Origin: Halalkalibacter hemicellulosilyticusJCM 9152
GTDB taxonomy: Bacteria; Bacillota; Bacilli; Bacillales; Bacillaceae_D
NCBI RefSeq assembly: GCF_000513115.1
Contig: NZ_BAUU01000021.1
Location: forward strand, 1-64,000
DNA length: 64,000 nt
Direction: 5' to 3'
Position numbers and translations under genes: made by a program
The notes under the pieces: generated by a model
Told to the model about the DNA's origin: nothing
Seen by the model: only the letters and a program-made list of their open reading frames with translations
Databases searched by the model: none
In this document: positions 51,853-64,000 of the stretch, in pieces
Layout of the letters: each line of letters begins with the position of its first letter
Numbering within the stretch: position 1 is the first letter of the stretch

Positions 51853-52800
51853 GTGAAAAAAAGAGATCAGATTGTCGTTATTGGGGGAGGCACTGGGTTA
51901 TCAGTATTATTAAGGGGATTGAAAACATTTCCAATTGATATTTCAGCAATTGTGACGGTTGCCGATGATGGTGGTAGCTCAGGACGACTACGAAAAGAAT
52001 TAGATATTCCACCACCAGGTGATGTTCGCAACGTATTAATTGCTCTTGCTGAAGTTGAACCGTTAGTAGAAGAACTGTTTCAGCATCGCTTTGCAAACGG
52101 AAATGGCCTATCAGGGCATTCGTTAGGAAATTTGTTATTGGCAGGGATGACGTCCGTTACAGGGGATTTTGCTCGTGGAATTTCTGAATTAAGCAAAGTA
52201 TTAAATGTTCATGGCAATGTGTATCCGGCTGCCAACCGTAGCATCGTTCTACATGCTGAGATGACAGATGGTACGATTGTGACTGGAGAATCACAAATCC
52301 CATTAGAAAAGAAGCGAATTAAGCGTGTCTTTCTTACACCTAGTAAGGTAGAGCCGTTAGAGGAAAGTGTGCAAGCTATTTTACGAGCTGATGTGATTTT
52401 ATTAGGTCCTGGTAGTCTCTATACGAGTGTGTTGCCAAATTTGATCGTCCCTGGTATTCAGGAAGCGATTAAACGCTCACAAGCTAGGAAAGTCTATATA
52501 TGTAATGTCATGACACAAAGTGGTGAGACAGAGGGCTTCTCCGCTGCTGATCATGTTCAGGCGATTATCGATCATGGTGGTGCAGAGCTAGTTGATGAGA
52601 TTCTTGTGAATGGTGCGCCGATTTCACCATCGTTGCGGGAACGCTATGCAAAAGAAGGAGCGGTACCTGTCGTAGTTGACCAACAACGGTTAGAGAAGAT
52701 GGGTATTCAAGTTATTCGTGATGAATTTGTCATCGAAGCAAATGGTGTTTTGCGTCACGATGCTGTTAAGGTATCAGAAGCACTCCTACGACCAATGTAA
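51853..52800 (+). CDS. yvcK: Gluconeogenesis factor YvcK/GlmR (CofD-like fold)
   Basis: A 315-residue YvcK/GlmR-family protein with an N-terminal nucleotide-binding loop [14 protein letters not shown] and the central [13 protein letters not shown]. In B. subtilis it is needed for growth on gluconeogenic carbon sources, binds UDP-GlcNAc and stimulates GlmS. GTG start immediately after the rapZ stop. It is followed by whiA. Confidence 0.95.
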   Translation: MKKRDQIVVIGGGTGLSVLLRGLKTFPIDISAIVTVADDGGSSGRLRKELDIPPPGDVRNVLIALAEVEPLVEELFQHRFANGNGLSGHSLGNLLLAGMTSVTGDFARGISELSKVLNVHGNVYPAANRSIVLHAEMTDGTIVTGESQIPLEKKRIKRVFLTPSKVEPLEESVQAILRADVILLGPGSLYTSVLPNLIVPGIQEAIKRSQARKVYICNVMTQSGETEGFSAADHVQAIIDHGGAELVDEILVNGAPISPSLRERYAKEGAVPVVVDQQRLEKMGIQVIRDEFVIEANGVLRHDAVKVSEALLRPM

Positions 52801-52829
52801 AGTCATTCAAGCTGAAAGGAGGGATGGCA

Positions 52830-53785
52830 TTGTCCTTTGCAGCTACAACTAAGAAAGAATTAACACAATTAGAACAAGATGATTGTTGTGCAAAAGCTGA
52901 GCTTGCTGCACTCGTGCGTATGAATGGAACGTTATCCTTTAATCAAATGAAAATTAGTTTAGATGTAACGACGGAAAATGCAGCGATCGCAAGAAGAATC
53001 TATACGCTTATTAAACGGGTTTTTCCTAACATGTTTGTCGAGTTGCTAGTACGAAAGAAAATGCGATTGAAGAAAAATAATGTCTACCTCGTACGAATGA
53101 AGCATGGCGCCCAGCATTATTAGAAGAATTAGGGATTTTGGCAGAGGGCTTTCAATTTATTCGCACGATTTCCAAATCATTAACGGAAAAGTCTTGCTGT
53201 AAACGAGCTTATTTACGAGGTGCGTTTCTAGCAGGCGGTTCTATTAATCATCCTGAAACATCTTCTTACCATTTGGAAATATATTCAATGTATGAGGAGC
53301 ACAACCATTCGTTATGCGATTTAATGAACGAATATGAATTAAATGCTAAAATGTTGGAACGTAAGAAGGGGTTCATTACGTATATAAAGGATAGTGAGAA
53401 AATTGCAGAGCTTCTAAATGTCATCGGTGCTCATCAAGCATTGCTTTATTTTGAAGATGTACGCATTATGAAAGATATGCGAAACTCTGTCAATCGCTTA
53501 GTTAATTGCGAAACCGCTAACTTGAATAAGACGGTTGGGGCAGCCTTGCGACAAGTAGAAAATATTCGCTTTGTCGATCGTGAAATCGGCTTAGCAGAAT
53601 TACCGCCTAAGCTTCGAGAGATTGCAGAGCTCAGAATTCGTCATCAAGATGTCACATTAAAAGAGCTCGGTGAAATGGTCGAAAGTGGTAAAGTAAGTAA
53701 GTCAGGGGTTAATCATCGATTAAGGAAAATCGATGAGATTGCTAATAAGCTACGTAATGGGGAAGCATTTGATGTATCAACATAA
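52830..53785 (+). pseudogene. whiA: DNA-binding protein WhiA (frameshifted)
   Basis: WhiA has a LAGLIDADG-like N-terminal domain (about 1-200) and a C-terminal helix-turn-helix (about 230-310, [22 protein letters not shown]). In Bacillus it influences division and chromosome segregation. The start is TTG 52830, seven bases after AGGAGG, giving [12 protein letters not shown] as in B. subtilis WhiA. An ATG at 52824 abuts the ribosome site. The frame breaks at CCC|AG, 53112/53113, and stops at 53123. It resumes in the -1 frame as [13 protein letters not shown]. One inserted base restores continuity. Without it the DNA-binding domain is lost. Error versus true mutation is open. Confidence 0.88.
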
Positions 53786-53814
53786 GAAACAGAATTCAGA
53801 AGGGAGGGTACGAC

Positions 53815-54069
53815 ATGGTTGAAAAAGATGTCGTTGTGAAACGTAAAACAGGTTTACAAGCAAGGCCAGCAGCACTATTCGTACAGGAGGCTAATCGTTT
53901 CTCATCAGAGGTATTTATTCTAAAAGGAACGAAGAAAGTAAATGCGAAAAGCATTATGGGTCTGATGAGCCTAGCTATTAGCCACGGAACGGAATTGACG
54001 TTAAGTATCGATGGTTCAGATGAAGAAGAAGCATTAGAAGCATTAGTGAATTTTATTGAAACAGAATGA
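53815..54069 (+). CDS. crh: Catabolite repression HPr-like protein Crh
   Basis: An 84-residue HPr-fold protein. The active-site position that is histidine 15 in HPr is glutamine here (GLQARPAALF), so it cannot take phosphate from enzyme I. Ser46 (KSIMGLMSL) is kept for HprK. This pattern defines Crh, a CcpA co-regulator. AGGGAGGG precedes the ATG. It is last in the yvcI-crh cluster. Its kinase gene, hprK, is at 37163. Confidence 0.96.
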   Translation: MVEKDVVVKRKTGLQARPAALFVQEANRFSSEVFILKGTKKVNAKSIMGLMSLAISHGTELTLSIDGSDEEEALEALVNFIETE

Positions 54070-54070
54070 A

Positions 54071-54097
54071 TGAAGGCGGCCTTTGGTCGTCTTTTTC
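54071..54097 (+). terminator. crh terminator
   Basis: AGGCGGCC pairs with GGTCGTCT across a three-base loop, with two G-U pairs, and is followed by TTTTT. Confidence 0.65.
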
Positions 54098-54117
54098 AGT
54101 GTCACTGATGGACGGAA

Positions 54118-54265
54118 AGAGGCCACTGAAAAGGACAAATTAACTTTTTCAGTACCTTTCATTTGATTAGCAATGGCTCCACTCCTCCATAACAGGCAAC
54201 GGTTTTGCTCATTGCTTAAAGGGCACCAAACAAGTTGAAAATCAAACTTTTCCCAGTGCCCTCGG
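54118..54265 (+). repeat. Composite repeat with two family C hairpins
   Basis: GGCCACTGAAAAGG...CTTTTTCAGTACC, then CAATGGCTCCACTCC, GGCAACGGTTTTGCTCATTG, and a closing CCAGTGCCCTC. The middle part is the reverse complement of sequence at 55494-55600, so the same element is present in both orientations on either side of clpP. Confidence 0.6.
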
Positions 54266-54280
54266 ACGGAAACGTGGTGC

Positions 54281-54543
54281 GTATGTGTGCTGTATGCGGT
54301 TCCTCCTCATTCCTCTAATTCGACATGTATGCCCAAGCGATGCACACCACGTGCGACATGTGATCCTCGTTCCTCTATTCACTCTGTCTTTTCCTTTTTA
54401 CAGTCGTTACGGTCTCCTCATGCCTCTATTTCGGGTTTTATTCCATCTTTTGACCTTGTTTAGCTCAAATAGTGGAATGAGGATTCCTTTTTCTTCTTAG
54501 AAAGCGAGGAATCCCTGAATTAAAGGAATGAGGATTCCCTAGG
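54281..54543 (+). repeat. Repeat family B, copy 4
   Basis: It starts GTGCTGTATGCGGTTCC and contains CATGCCTCTATTT (54419-54431) pairing with AAATAGTGGAATG (54467-54479). It ends TTAAAGGAATGAGGATTCC. It is most similar to copy 3. Open frames across it are not credible genes. Confidence 0.75.
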
Positions 54544-54589
54544 GTTTGCAGCGACTAATCCATGACCATGATCTTGAAGCTGAAGCACA

Positions 54590-54634
54590 AAAAACCTGTC
54601 GACTGTCTCGCTTTTGTGAGACTGTGTCGACAGG
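54590..54634 (-). terminator. clpP terminator
   Basis: CCTGTCGAC (54595-54603) pairs with GTCGACAGG (54626-54634), with an inner GTCTC/GAGAC stem. Read leftward it is followed by T6. A degenerate relative lies at 195-238. Confidence 0.9.
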
Positions 54635-54667
54635 CTAAGGTTGCTATAAAGGTGCTACTTTTTTCTT

Positions 54668-55249
54668 TTAATTAGCTGGAATGACGCTATCAATTAAGCC
54701 ATATTCCTTTGCTTTTTCCGCGATCATGAAATTATCACGGTCTGTATCGCGTTCAATCACTTCTAATGGTTGCCCTGTACGCTCAGCTAGAATTTTGTTT
54801 AAGCTTTCACGCATTTCAAGGATACGCTTAGCATGAATTTGGATGTCAGATGCTTGACCTTGTGTTCCACCAAGTGGTTGGTGAATCATCACTTCACTGT
54901 TTGGAAGGGCAAAGCGCTTGCCTTTTTCACCTGCTGCAAGTAAGAAAGCTCCCATTGATGCTGCCATACCGATACAAATCGTTGAAACCTTTGGCTTAAT
55001 GTATTGCATCGTATCGTAGATAGCCATACCAGCTGTAATCGATCCACCTGGACTGTTAATGTAAATTGAGATGTCCTTCTCTGGATCTTCTGCTTGTAAA
55101 AATAATAGCTGTGCAACAATAGAGTTGGCAACGTTATCGTCAATCGCACTTCCTAGCATAATAATACGGTCTTTTAATAAGCGTGAGTAAATGTCATAAG
55201 CACGTTCACCACGGTTTGTTTGTTCGATAACTGTAGGGATTAAATTCAT
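54668..55249 (-). CDS. clpP: ATP-dependent Clp protease proteolytic subunit
   Basis: ClpP forms the tetradecameric protease barrel that works with ClpC, ClpX and ClpE. The 193-residue protein has the catalytic Ser in [15 protein letters not shown], His in [10 protein letters not shown], and the Asp in [15 protein letters not shown] precedes the ATG on the minus strand. It is monocistronic, with a CtsR operator upstream and its own terminator. Confidence 0.98.
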   Translation of the reverse strand: MNLIPTVIEQTNRGERAYDIYSRLLKDRIIMLGSAIDDNVANSIVAQLLFLQAEDPEKDISIYINSPGGSITAGMAIYDTMQYIKPKVSTICIGMAASMGAFLLAAGEKGKRFALPNSEVMIHQPLGGTQGQASDIQIHAKRILEMRESLNKILAERTGQPLEVIERDTDRDNFMIAEKAKEYGLIDSVIPAN

Positions 55250-55341
55250 TGTTCATTCCTCCTTAATTTTTACTTATTCATTTTTTTTGAAGCAATCAAT
55301 GTAATCGTTGCTTCTTTCTTATGTACTTATCATACCTAAAA

Positions 55342-55358
55342 GGTCAAAGAAGGTCAAA
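55342..55358 (-). promoter_or_regulatory. CtsR operator of clpP
   Basis: GGTCAAA-GAA-GGTCAAA on the plus strand is a perfect direct repeat of the CtsR heptad with a three-base spacer. It lies 93 bases upstream of the clpP start and indicates heat-shock control by CtsR. Confidence 0.92.
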
Positions 55359-55454
55359 TAATATACCTCCATACTATACTATTCCCTATTTATATATTTA
55401 AACCCTGCTTTCATGATAACCGAATTTCGTTGAATGTAAACGAAAAAGCAAATC

Positions 55455-55650
55455 CTATGAGAGCACTGAAAATGTTTGGTTTTCAACTTTTTTGATGCTC
55501 ATTAAGCAATGAGTAAAATCGTTGCCTTTTTTGGAAAGCTTGATACGATTAGGTTTCTCGTATCAAGCGAGCAACGTGTGGAGCCATTTTTTATCAATTT
55601 CAAGGCACTGAAAAAATTAATTTGTCCATTTTCCGTGGACTCATCTATTT
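55455..55650 (+). repeat. Composite repeat, inverted copy with internal insertion
   Basis: It begins GAGCACTGAAAATG and holds TTAAGCAATGAGTAAAATCG, complementary in orientation to the 54170-54240 copy. An inner inverted repeat is GCTTGATACGA/TCGTATCAAGC (about 55538-55572). It ends GGCACTGAAAAAATT...CCGTGG. The inner hairpin appears to be inserted relative to the other copy. Confidence 0.55.
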
Positions 55651-55700
55651 GTTATTGCCTTTCTTTCATGAATATAATATACTACATTACAACAGTAATG
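55649..55700 (+). promoter_or_regulatory. Promoter and operator of the YtrA-like operon
   Basis: TTGTTA (55649-55654), 18 bases, TATAAT (55673-55678). CATTAC-AACA-GTAATG (55685-55700) is a perfect inverted repeat at the predicted start site. It is a likely binding site for the GntR regulator encoded next. Confidence 0.7.
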
Positions 55701-55732
55701 CACTATATTAGTCATAAAGAGAGGTGGGTTGA

Positions 55733-56116
55733 GTGATCCTTGACCATGATAATGGGAAGCCGTTGTATATCCAAATAGCTGAATGGATTGAAACCGAAAT
55801 TTTGAGACGGAATTTAACGACTCATGACAAAGTTTATTCACAGTATCAATTAGCTGATATGTTCACGATTAATCCGGCAACAGCCGCCAAGGGGTTAAAT
55901 CGATTGGCTGATGATGAAATTTTGTATAAAAAGAGAGGGCTCGGGATGTTTGTTTCAGAGAGCGCAGAGGAGATCATTCTAAACCGGAGAAAAGCATTAC
56001 GATTACAGCAGTTAGTCGATGATTTAGTGATCGAGGCTAGACATGTCCATGTTGAATTGGACGAAATCATTGAGATGATTAAAGTTGCGCACGAGAAGGA
56101 AATGGAGGGGAAATGA
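55733..56116 (+). CDS. GntR-family regulator, YtrA subfamily
   Basis: A 127-residue regulator: an N-terminal winged helix (about 10-78, PLYIQIAEWIETEIL then YSQYQLADMFTINPATAAKGLNRL) plus a short helical dimerisation tail. The small size and ABC-transporter partners define the YtrA subfamily, where members repress their own operons, often responding to wall-active antibiotics. GTG start after GAGGTGGG. It overlaps the ATP-binding gene (ATGATGA). An inverted repeat at the promoter suggests autoregulation. Confidence 0.88.
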   Translation: MILDHDNGKPLYIQIAEWIETEILRRNLTTHDKVYSQYQLADMFTINPATAAKGLNRLADDEILYKKRGLGMFVSESAEEIILNRRKALRLQQLVDDLVIEARHVHVELDEIIEMIKVAHEKEMEGK

Positions 56117-57018
56117 TGAGTGTTATATCTTGTGAGAATGTGATCCAAACGTTTCAGAAGACGGAGGCGTTAAGAGGGTTGTCATTTACGATTCAACCCA
56201 ATTCAATCACAGGGGTTATTGGACGTAATGGAGCAGGCAAAACGACTTTGCTAAAGCTGCTTGCAGGATTTACTAAGCCTAATGCTGGGGACATTAAAGT
56301 ATTTTCTGAACGTCCATTTGACAGCCTGACGGTTTCAGCGAATTCAATATTTGTTGATGATCAAATGAGCTTTCCATCAGCTTTGAACTTGAAAGAGATT
56401 TTACAGTTCGCTGCACATTTTTATCCAAATTGGGATCAGGAGCTGGCAGAGCGATTATTTGATTATTTTCAATTTCAGCCAAAGCAAAGCCACCAAAAGC
56501 TATCTAAAGGGAAGTGTAGTACGTTTAATGCGATTATTGGATTATGTGCACGCTGTCCATTAACAATCTTTGACGAGCCCACAACGGGGATGGATGCCGC
56601 AGTTAGGTCGGATTTCTATCGGGCATTGATGAAGGAATATTTAGCTTATCCACGTACGATTTTATTATCGAGTCATCATATTGAGGAAATCGAAGAATTG
56701 TTAGAAGATGTTCTACTTATCCATGAAGGAAAGAAGCTTATGCATATTCCTGTTCATCAATTAAGTGAAATGGCTATTCAACTTTCAGGCTCAAAAGATG
56801 TTGCGGAGAAATGGACGAAAAATAGAAAAGTATATGACCGTAAAATCGTTGGAACAGATCGAGTCTATGTCGTTGTTGAAAATGATTTTACAGACGATGA
56901 AAGGACACAATTGAAGCGAGATGGGCTTGAGATTGTGAATGTCTCCGCTAATGATATGTGTGTGTATGTGACGAAAACGACGGAAGGTGGGATCGATGAT
57001 GTCTTTCGTGAGCGTTAA
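56113..57018 (+). CDS. ABC transporter ATP-binding protein (YtrB-like)
   Basis: A 301-residue ABC ATPase. Walker A is GRNGAGKTT, Walker B LTIFDEPTTGMD and the switch His is in LLSSHHIEEIE. The signature is LSKGKCSTFN in place of LSGGQ, the kind of variation seen in YtrB/YhcH-type exporters linked to YtrA regulators. A C-terminal domain of about 80 residues follows. It overlaps both neighbours. It probably powers the membrane protein encoded next. The substrate is unknown. Confidence 0.9.
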   Translation: MMSVISCENVIQTFQKTEALRGLSFTIQPNSITGVIGRNGAGKTTLLKLLAGFTKPNAGDIKVFSERPFDSLTVSANSIFVDDQMSFPSALNLKEILQFAAHFYPNWDQELAERLFDYFQFQPKQSHQKLSKGKCSTFNAIIGLCARCPLTIFDEPTTGMDAAVRSDFYRALMKEYLAYPRTILLSSHHIEEIEELLEDVLLIHEGKKLMHIPVHQLSEMAIQLSGSKDVAEKWTKNRKVYDRKIVGTDRVYVVVENDFTDDERTQLKRDGLEIVNVSANDMCVYVTKTTEGGIDDVFRER

Positions 57019-57745
57019 ATTTTTAGATGTTGTTAAGAAGCAATATGCCTTTAAGGTTCGCTCTTATATGGGCTCGATCCTGACATTAATCTTTCTGCAA
57101 GTGATAGCCATTCTACTAGCATCAATATCAACTAATTATAGTATGTACGGATCGAATGGCATTTCTATCACAAGTCATGTCTATTCAAGTGATATCGTTT
57201 TAATTTTCACTTTTTTGTGGGCATTTATTACGGCGATTCTTATTACAACGAGAGCGTATCGTTATGACGATTATTCTTTTATCGCAACGAGAAATAGTAG
57301 TAATATCGCTAATGTCTTATATCTTTTGACAGTAAGTATATTTGCTGGGGTTACCGCGATGTTATCTAGTTTTCTCATTAAATCAAGTGCTTATTTTTTG
57401 CATGAGGCGTATATCTATGAAAGGGTTTCAATGAGTACCATCGAATATATGACTGGGTTAAGCGCAAGTGTTTTATATGTATGTCTGTTTGCGATGGCCG
57501 GTTACGTTATTGGCTTGCTCGTGCAATGGAAGCGACTTTTCATGGTTGTGATTCCTGTTCTTTTTATTGGTTCGATGTTTAGTACGAATACGTATCATTC
57601 TAATCCACCGGTACTTGAAGTCATCACGGGCTTTATTTTACAGGAGTCATCTTTTCTACTATTTTCAGTAAAGGTCATTGCCATTTGCGTAGTGTTATTC
57701 TTAGCCTCGATGACGATCTCGAAACGATTGGAGGTTCGATTATAA
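56996..57745 (+). CDS. ABC transporter membrane protein of the YtrA-like operon
   Basis: About 250 residues with six predicted membrane helices (residues near 22-45, 65-85, 105-130, 160-180, 190-210, 220-245) and no recognisable enzyme motif. This matches the permease half of a YtrA-type ABC system. ATG 56996 lies eight bases after GGAAGG and overlaps the end of the ATPase gene by 23 bases. It has little similarity that I can recognise beyond topology. Confidence 0.75.
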   Translation: MMSFVSVKFLDVVKKQYAFKVRSYMGSILTLIFLQVIAILLASISTNYSMYGSNGISITSHVYSSDIVLIFTFLWAFITAILITTRAYRYDDYSFIATRNSSNIANVLYLLTVSIFAGVTAMLSSFLIKSSAYFLHEAYIYERVSMSTIEYMTGLSASVLYVCLFAMAGYVIGLLVQWKRLFMVVIPVLFIGSMFSTNTYHSNPPVLEVITGFILQESSFLLFSVKVIAICVVLFLASMTISKRLEVRL

Positions 57746-58434
57746 TGTTTATTTTAAGCTTTCTACCATTGATTGTTATCCTTGCACTGTTATTTGGATT
57801 GGCGAAAGTTCCTAATTACATCGGTGGGAATGTAATGAAGTGGCTCATTGCCGGTTATGTGGCCGTTTTATTTGGAGCAATCATGACGTATCAATTGATT
57901 CCTGCTTCTGAAGCTGAGCCTCGGACTCCCTTTAGTGACTATGATGATCCAGAGATGACGATCTTTGAGGCGATTGAAGAGGATCGCTTAGAGGAGTTTG
58001 AAGCTTTTGTTCATCAACGGTGGAGTTTTCCGTACGATCGTCAAGATGAGGCATTTTCTATTCGTTCATCTAGTCATGATTACGTGGAATATAACGTTTT
58101 CTTTATTGAAAAGGAAGAAGATGATGGTGTGATCGATGTTGCTTATTATGCGTCCGATTTTATGATTAATGGATATCCTATAGAAGATGAACGGCTACAT
58201 CCTTCTCTTGATTTAATCGGAGATGAATTACTTGTACGAAATCCAGATTCGGTCGAGATTACAATAGCTATGGAGGAGCCTGAGTTTGTCATACGTCAAT
58301 TTTTTTATGATCAAGAAGGTTTCTTCAGCGGGGGATTTGGAAGCTACACTTACTATGAAAATACGCTTGTTGTATACGTTCCAGTTGATACGGAGATAGA
58401 AGAAGGGATGAATGTTTATCTTATAGAAGATTGA
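57745..58434 (+). CDS. Unrecognised membrane-anchored protein in the YtrA-like operon
   Basis: I do not recognise this 230-residue protein. Two N-terminal hydrophobic helices (about 2-20 and 32-52) are followed by an acidic domain of about 175 residues (FSDYDDPEMTIFEAIEEDRL onward), probably extracellular. ATG 57745 lies ten bases after GGAGG and touches the permease stop, so it is co-translated. Position implies an accessory role for the ABC system, such as a sensor or binding subunit. B. subtilis ytrABCDEF has no obvious equivalent that I can see. Confidence 0.7.
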   Translation: MFILSFLPLIVILALLFGLAKVPNYIGGNVMKWLIAGYVAVLFGAIMTYQLIPASEAEPRTPFSDYDDPEMTIFEAIEEDRLEEFEAFVHQRWSFPYDRQDEAFSIRSSSHDYVEYNVFFIEKEEDDGVIDVAYYASDFMINGYPIEDERLHPSLDLIGDELLVRNPDSVEITIAMEEPEFVIRQFFYDQEGFFSGGFGSYTYYENTLVVYVPVDTEIEEGMNVYLIED

Positions 58435-58618
58435 TAACTTGACTCATGTTCGTACAACAGTAAAATGATTGTAAATGAAAAAAATCGATCCTTATTCCGT
58501 TCGTAAACTTCAGTAATACTGAATGAGAAAGAAAACGTGTAGAATTGGAATGAGGATTCGATTATGAAATTAATCAACTGACTTCAACGGGAAGTTAGAC
58601 TAAAGGGGTTTATGTATA

Positions 58619-58870
58619 GTGACAGAAATCATTGTCTATTCTAAGCAACATTGTCCGTTATGTGATAAAGCGATTGCTCAAATAGAGATGTTAAAGGAGC
58701 AGTATGAATTTTCGATTCGTGTTATTGATATTTATGAAGATGATGAGCTACTTGAGAAATACCAATTAATGATTCCGGTTGTCGAAATAGAAGGGGAAGA
58801 GGTTGATTTTGGACAAATTTCAGAAAAAAAGGTATTAAAGCGGTTACAATCGAAAAATGGCGAAAATTAA
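58619..58870 (+). CDS. Glutaredoxin-like thiol protein
   Basis: An 83-residue thioredoxin-fold protein of the DUF836/glutaredoxin-like type, with a CPLC redox motif near the N-terminus (SKQHCPLCDKAI) and the cis-proline in MIPVVEIEGEEV. It probably works in thiol-disulfide exchange. GTG start after AAGGGG. It lies just before cggR, with the cggR promoter beginning right at its stop codon. Confidence 0.85.
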   Translation: MTEIIVYSKQHCPLCDKAIAQIEMLKEQYEFSIRVIDIYEDDELLEKYQLMIPVVEIEGEEVDFGQISEKKVLKRLQSKNGEN

Positions 58871-58871
58871 C

Positions 58872-58900
58872 TTGTGAAATGGCACTATCCTTGTTACTAT
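58872..58900 (+). promoter_or_regulatory. cggR operon promoter
   Basis: TTGTGA (58872-58877), 17 bases, TACTAT (58895-58900). The CggR operator lies about 30 bases downstream of the expected start. Confidence 0.65.
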
Positions 58901-58936
58901 AAAGATGGGCTTGAGGTTCTCTTTTTTTATAGCGAT

Positions 58937-58972
58937 CGGGACATGAAACGTCTATGCGGGACAAATTGAGTC
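58937..58972 (+). promoter_or_regulatory. CggR operator
   Basis: CGGGAC-N6-CGTC-N4-CGGGAC-N6-AGTC reproduces the two direct repeats of the B. subtilis CggR operator (CGGGACN6TGTCN4CGGGACN6TGTC) with one change in each TGTC. It places the glycolytic operon under fructose-1,6-bisphosphate-responsive repression. Confidence 0.9.
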
Positions 58973-58999
58973 CACTTATGAAAAGGAGCTTGACTCGTA

Positions 59000-61101
<2,102 letters not shown>

Positions 61102-61118
61102 TAAATAGCACAGTTAAT

Positions 61119-61148
61119 AGAGGAGGTAGAAGTATATTCTCCTCCTCT
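61119..61148 (+). other. Hairpin between gapA and pgk
   Basis: AGAGGAGG (61119-61126) pairs with CCTCCTCT (61141-61148), followed by only TTCC. This is a weak terminator or 3' stabilising stem for gapA mRNA, allowing higher gapA than pgk expression. Confidence 0.55.
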
Positions 61149-61195
61149 TTCCGCTGTCTTAAAGCGTATAAACAACTTGAAGGGGGTCCACTCTA

Positions 61196-62377
61196 ATGAA
61201 TAAACAGTCTATACTTGATCTTGACCTAAAAGGAAAGAAAGTATTTTGTCGTGTTGACTTTAATGTGCCAATGAAGGACGGCGAAGTAACGGATGAAACA
61301 CGTATTCGTGCTGCTATTCCGACGATTCAACATCTTGTTGAGCAAGGTGCTCGTGTTATTTTAGCTTCACACTTAGGTCGTCCGAAAGGTGAAGTGGTGG
61401 AAGAGCTTCGTTTAACGCCTGTTGCGAAACGATTAAGTGAATTGCTCGGTAAGGACGTCAAAAAAGTAGATGAAGCACACGGACCTGTAGCAGAGGAAGC
61501 GGCTAATGGATTGGCTGACGGTGACGTACTCTTATTAGAGAATGTTCGTTTCTATGCTGGTGAAGAAAAGAATGATGCTGAGCTAGCGAAAGCATTTGCC
61601 GCTTTAGCTGACGTGTATGTGAACGATGCATTTGGTGCTGCTCACCGTGCTCACGCGTCAACAGAAGGTATTGCGCATCATTTACCATCTGCAGCTGGTT
61701 TATTAATGCAAAAAGAATTAGAGGTTCTTGGAAAGGCTCTATCAAATCCTGAGCGTCCATTTACAGCGATTATCGGTGGTGCGAAAGTAAAGGATAAGAT
61801 CGGTGTTATTGAGAACTTATTAGAAAAGGTCGACAACTTAATTATTGGTGGTGGACTTGCGTATACGTTCGTTAAAGCATTAGGTCATGAAATTGGACTT
61901 TCTTTACTTGAAGAGGATAAAATTGAATTGGCAAAATCGTTCATGGAAAAGGCAAAGCAAAACGGTGTGAATCTATATTTGCCAGAGGATGTAACGGTTG
62001 CGGATGATTTCTCGAATGATGCGAACATTAAGACGGTTGCGATTGATTCGATTCCATCTGATTGGGAAGCATTAGATATTGGTCCAAATACACGTGCTAC
62101 ATATGAAAAAGTCATCAAAGATTCAAAGCTTGTCATTTGGAACGGACCGATGGGTGTATTCGAATTAGAAGCATTTTCGAAAGGTACGAAGGCTGTAGGA
62201 CAAGCGTTAGCAGACAGTGATGCATATACAGTAATCGGTGGAGGAGATTCAGCAGCGGCTGTTGAAAAGTTCAACATGGCTGAGCAAATGAGTCATATTT
62301 CTACTGGTGGCGGTGCATCATTAGAGTTTATGGAAGGAAAAGAGCTTCCAGGCGTTGTCGCATTATCAGACAAATAA
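61196..62377 (+). CDS. pgk: Phosphoglycerate kinase
   Basis: Pgk makes ATP from 1,3-bisphosphoglycerate. The 393-residue protein has the N-terminal signature [28 protein letters not shown], and the nucleotide-binding [19 protein letters not shown] precedes the ATG. It is followed at 27 bases by tpiA. Confidence 0.98.
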   Translation: MNKQSILDLDLKGKKVFCRVDFNVPMKDGEVTDETRIRAAIPTIQHLVEQGARVILASHLGRPKGEVVEELRLTPVAKRLSELLGKDVKKVDEAHGPVAEEAANGLADGDVLLLENVRFYAGEEKNDAELAKAFAALADVYVNDAFGAAHRAHASTEGIAHHLPSAAGLLMQKELEVLGKALSNPERPFTAIIGGAKVKDKIGVIENLLEKVDNLIIGGGLAYTFVKALGHEIGLSLLEEDKIELAKSFMEKAKQNGVNLYLPEDVTVADDFSNDANIKTVAIDSIPSDWEALDIGPNTRATYEKVIKDSKLVIWNGPMGVFELEAFSKGTKAVGQALADSDAYTVIGGGDSAAAVEKFNMAEQMSHISTGGGASLEFMEGKELPGVVALSDK

Positions 62378-62383
62378 ATTTAA

Positions 62384-64000
<1,617 letters not shown>

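Noticed and set aside
54285-54500. Open reading frame of about 70 codons
   Set aside because: It lies wholly inside a family B repeat, has no good ribosome site, and equivalent frames in the other copies are broken.
57685-57744. Longer N-terminus for the 230-residue membrane protein
   Set aside because: It would overlap the permease gene, and GGAGG fits ATG 57745.

Overview
This window is a chromosomal segment of a Bacillaceae bacterium, probably an alkaliphilic or alkalitolerant relative of Bacillus. The gene order follows the Bacillus subtilis flagellar-to-glycolysis region: flaG-fliD-fliS-fliT, hpf, secA-prfB, yitT-like, cccB, ftsEX, ctpB, minJ, csbA-uvrBA, yvlBCD, hprK-lgt-ppaX, hisZGDBHAFI, yvcD-trxB-yvcI-rapZ-yvcK-whiA-crh, clpP, cggR-gapA-pgk-tpiA-gpm. 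AGGAGG-type ribosome sites, GTG/TTG starts, and Bacillus-type operators (SigD, LexA, CtsR, CggR, cre-like) agree with this. The very acidic exported part of the cytochrome c551 suggests alkaliphily (inference). No rRNA, tRNA, CRISPR array or complete insertion sequence was seen.

Layout. 1-3423: flagellar filament cap and chaperone operon behind a SigD promoter. 3545-15264: accessory block between fliT and secA. It holds a LacI regulator, a heparinase II/III-family lyase, a GH88 unsaturated glucuronyl hydrolase and a GH2 beta-galactosidase, then a PAS-GGDEF cyclase, a structured non-coding region, a cold-shock gene, hpf and a DUF1906-like protein. 15401-29860: secretion, translation termination (prfB with its programmed frameshift), FtsEX with a partner M23 hydrolase, CtpB, MinJ, a GDPD and CsbA. 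30175-40210: uvrBA (SOS box), yvlBCD, hprK-lgt-ppaX-acyltransferase. 40480-47105: histidine operon. 47176-54069: fosB, then the yvcD to crh block. 54590-58434: clpP with a CtsR box, then a YtrA-like GntR/ABC operon. 58619-64000: glutaredoxin-like protein and the cggR glycolytic operon, with the last gene cut by the window end.

How it works together. The lyase cluster reads as an intracellular pathway for uronic-acid-containing oligosaccharides: the lyase makes 4,5-unsaturated uronyl ends, GH88 removes them and GH2 removes beta-galactose. A palindrome matching both LacI-family and CcpA (cre) sites sits at both promoters. Carbon regulation recurs through HprK, Crh and CggR.

Most notable for follow-up: (1) a structured minus-strand RNA candidate (about 12625-12816) with its own promoter, C-rich loops and a terminator shared with a convergent short transcript; (2) two families of long structured intergenic repeats in several copies, plus a hairpin family; (3) three conserved genes (M23 hydrolase, uvrA, whiA) each broken by what looks like a one-base deletion, two in the same CCC|AGC context, which suggests either sequence error or recent decay; (4) the transporter-less glycan cluster.
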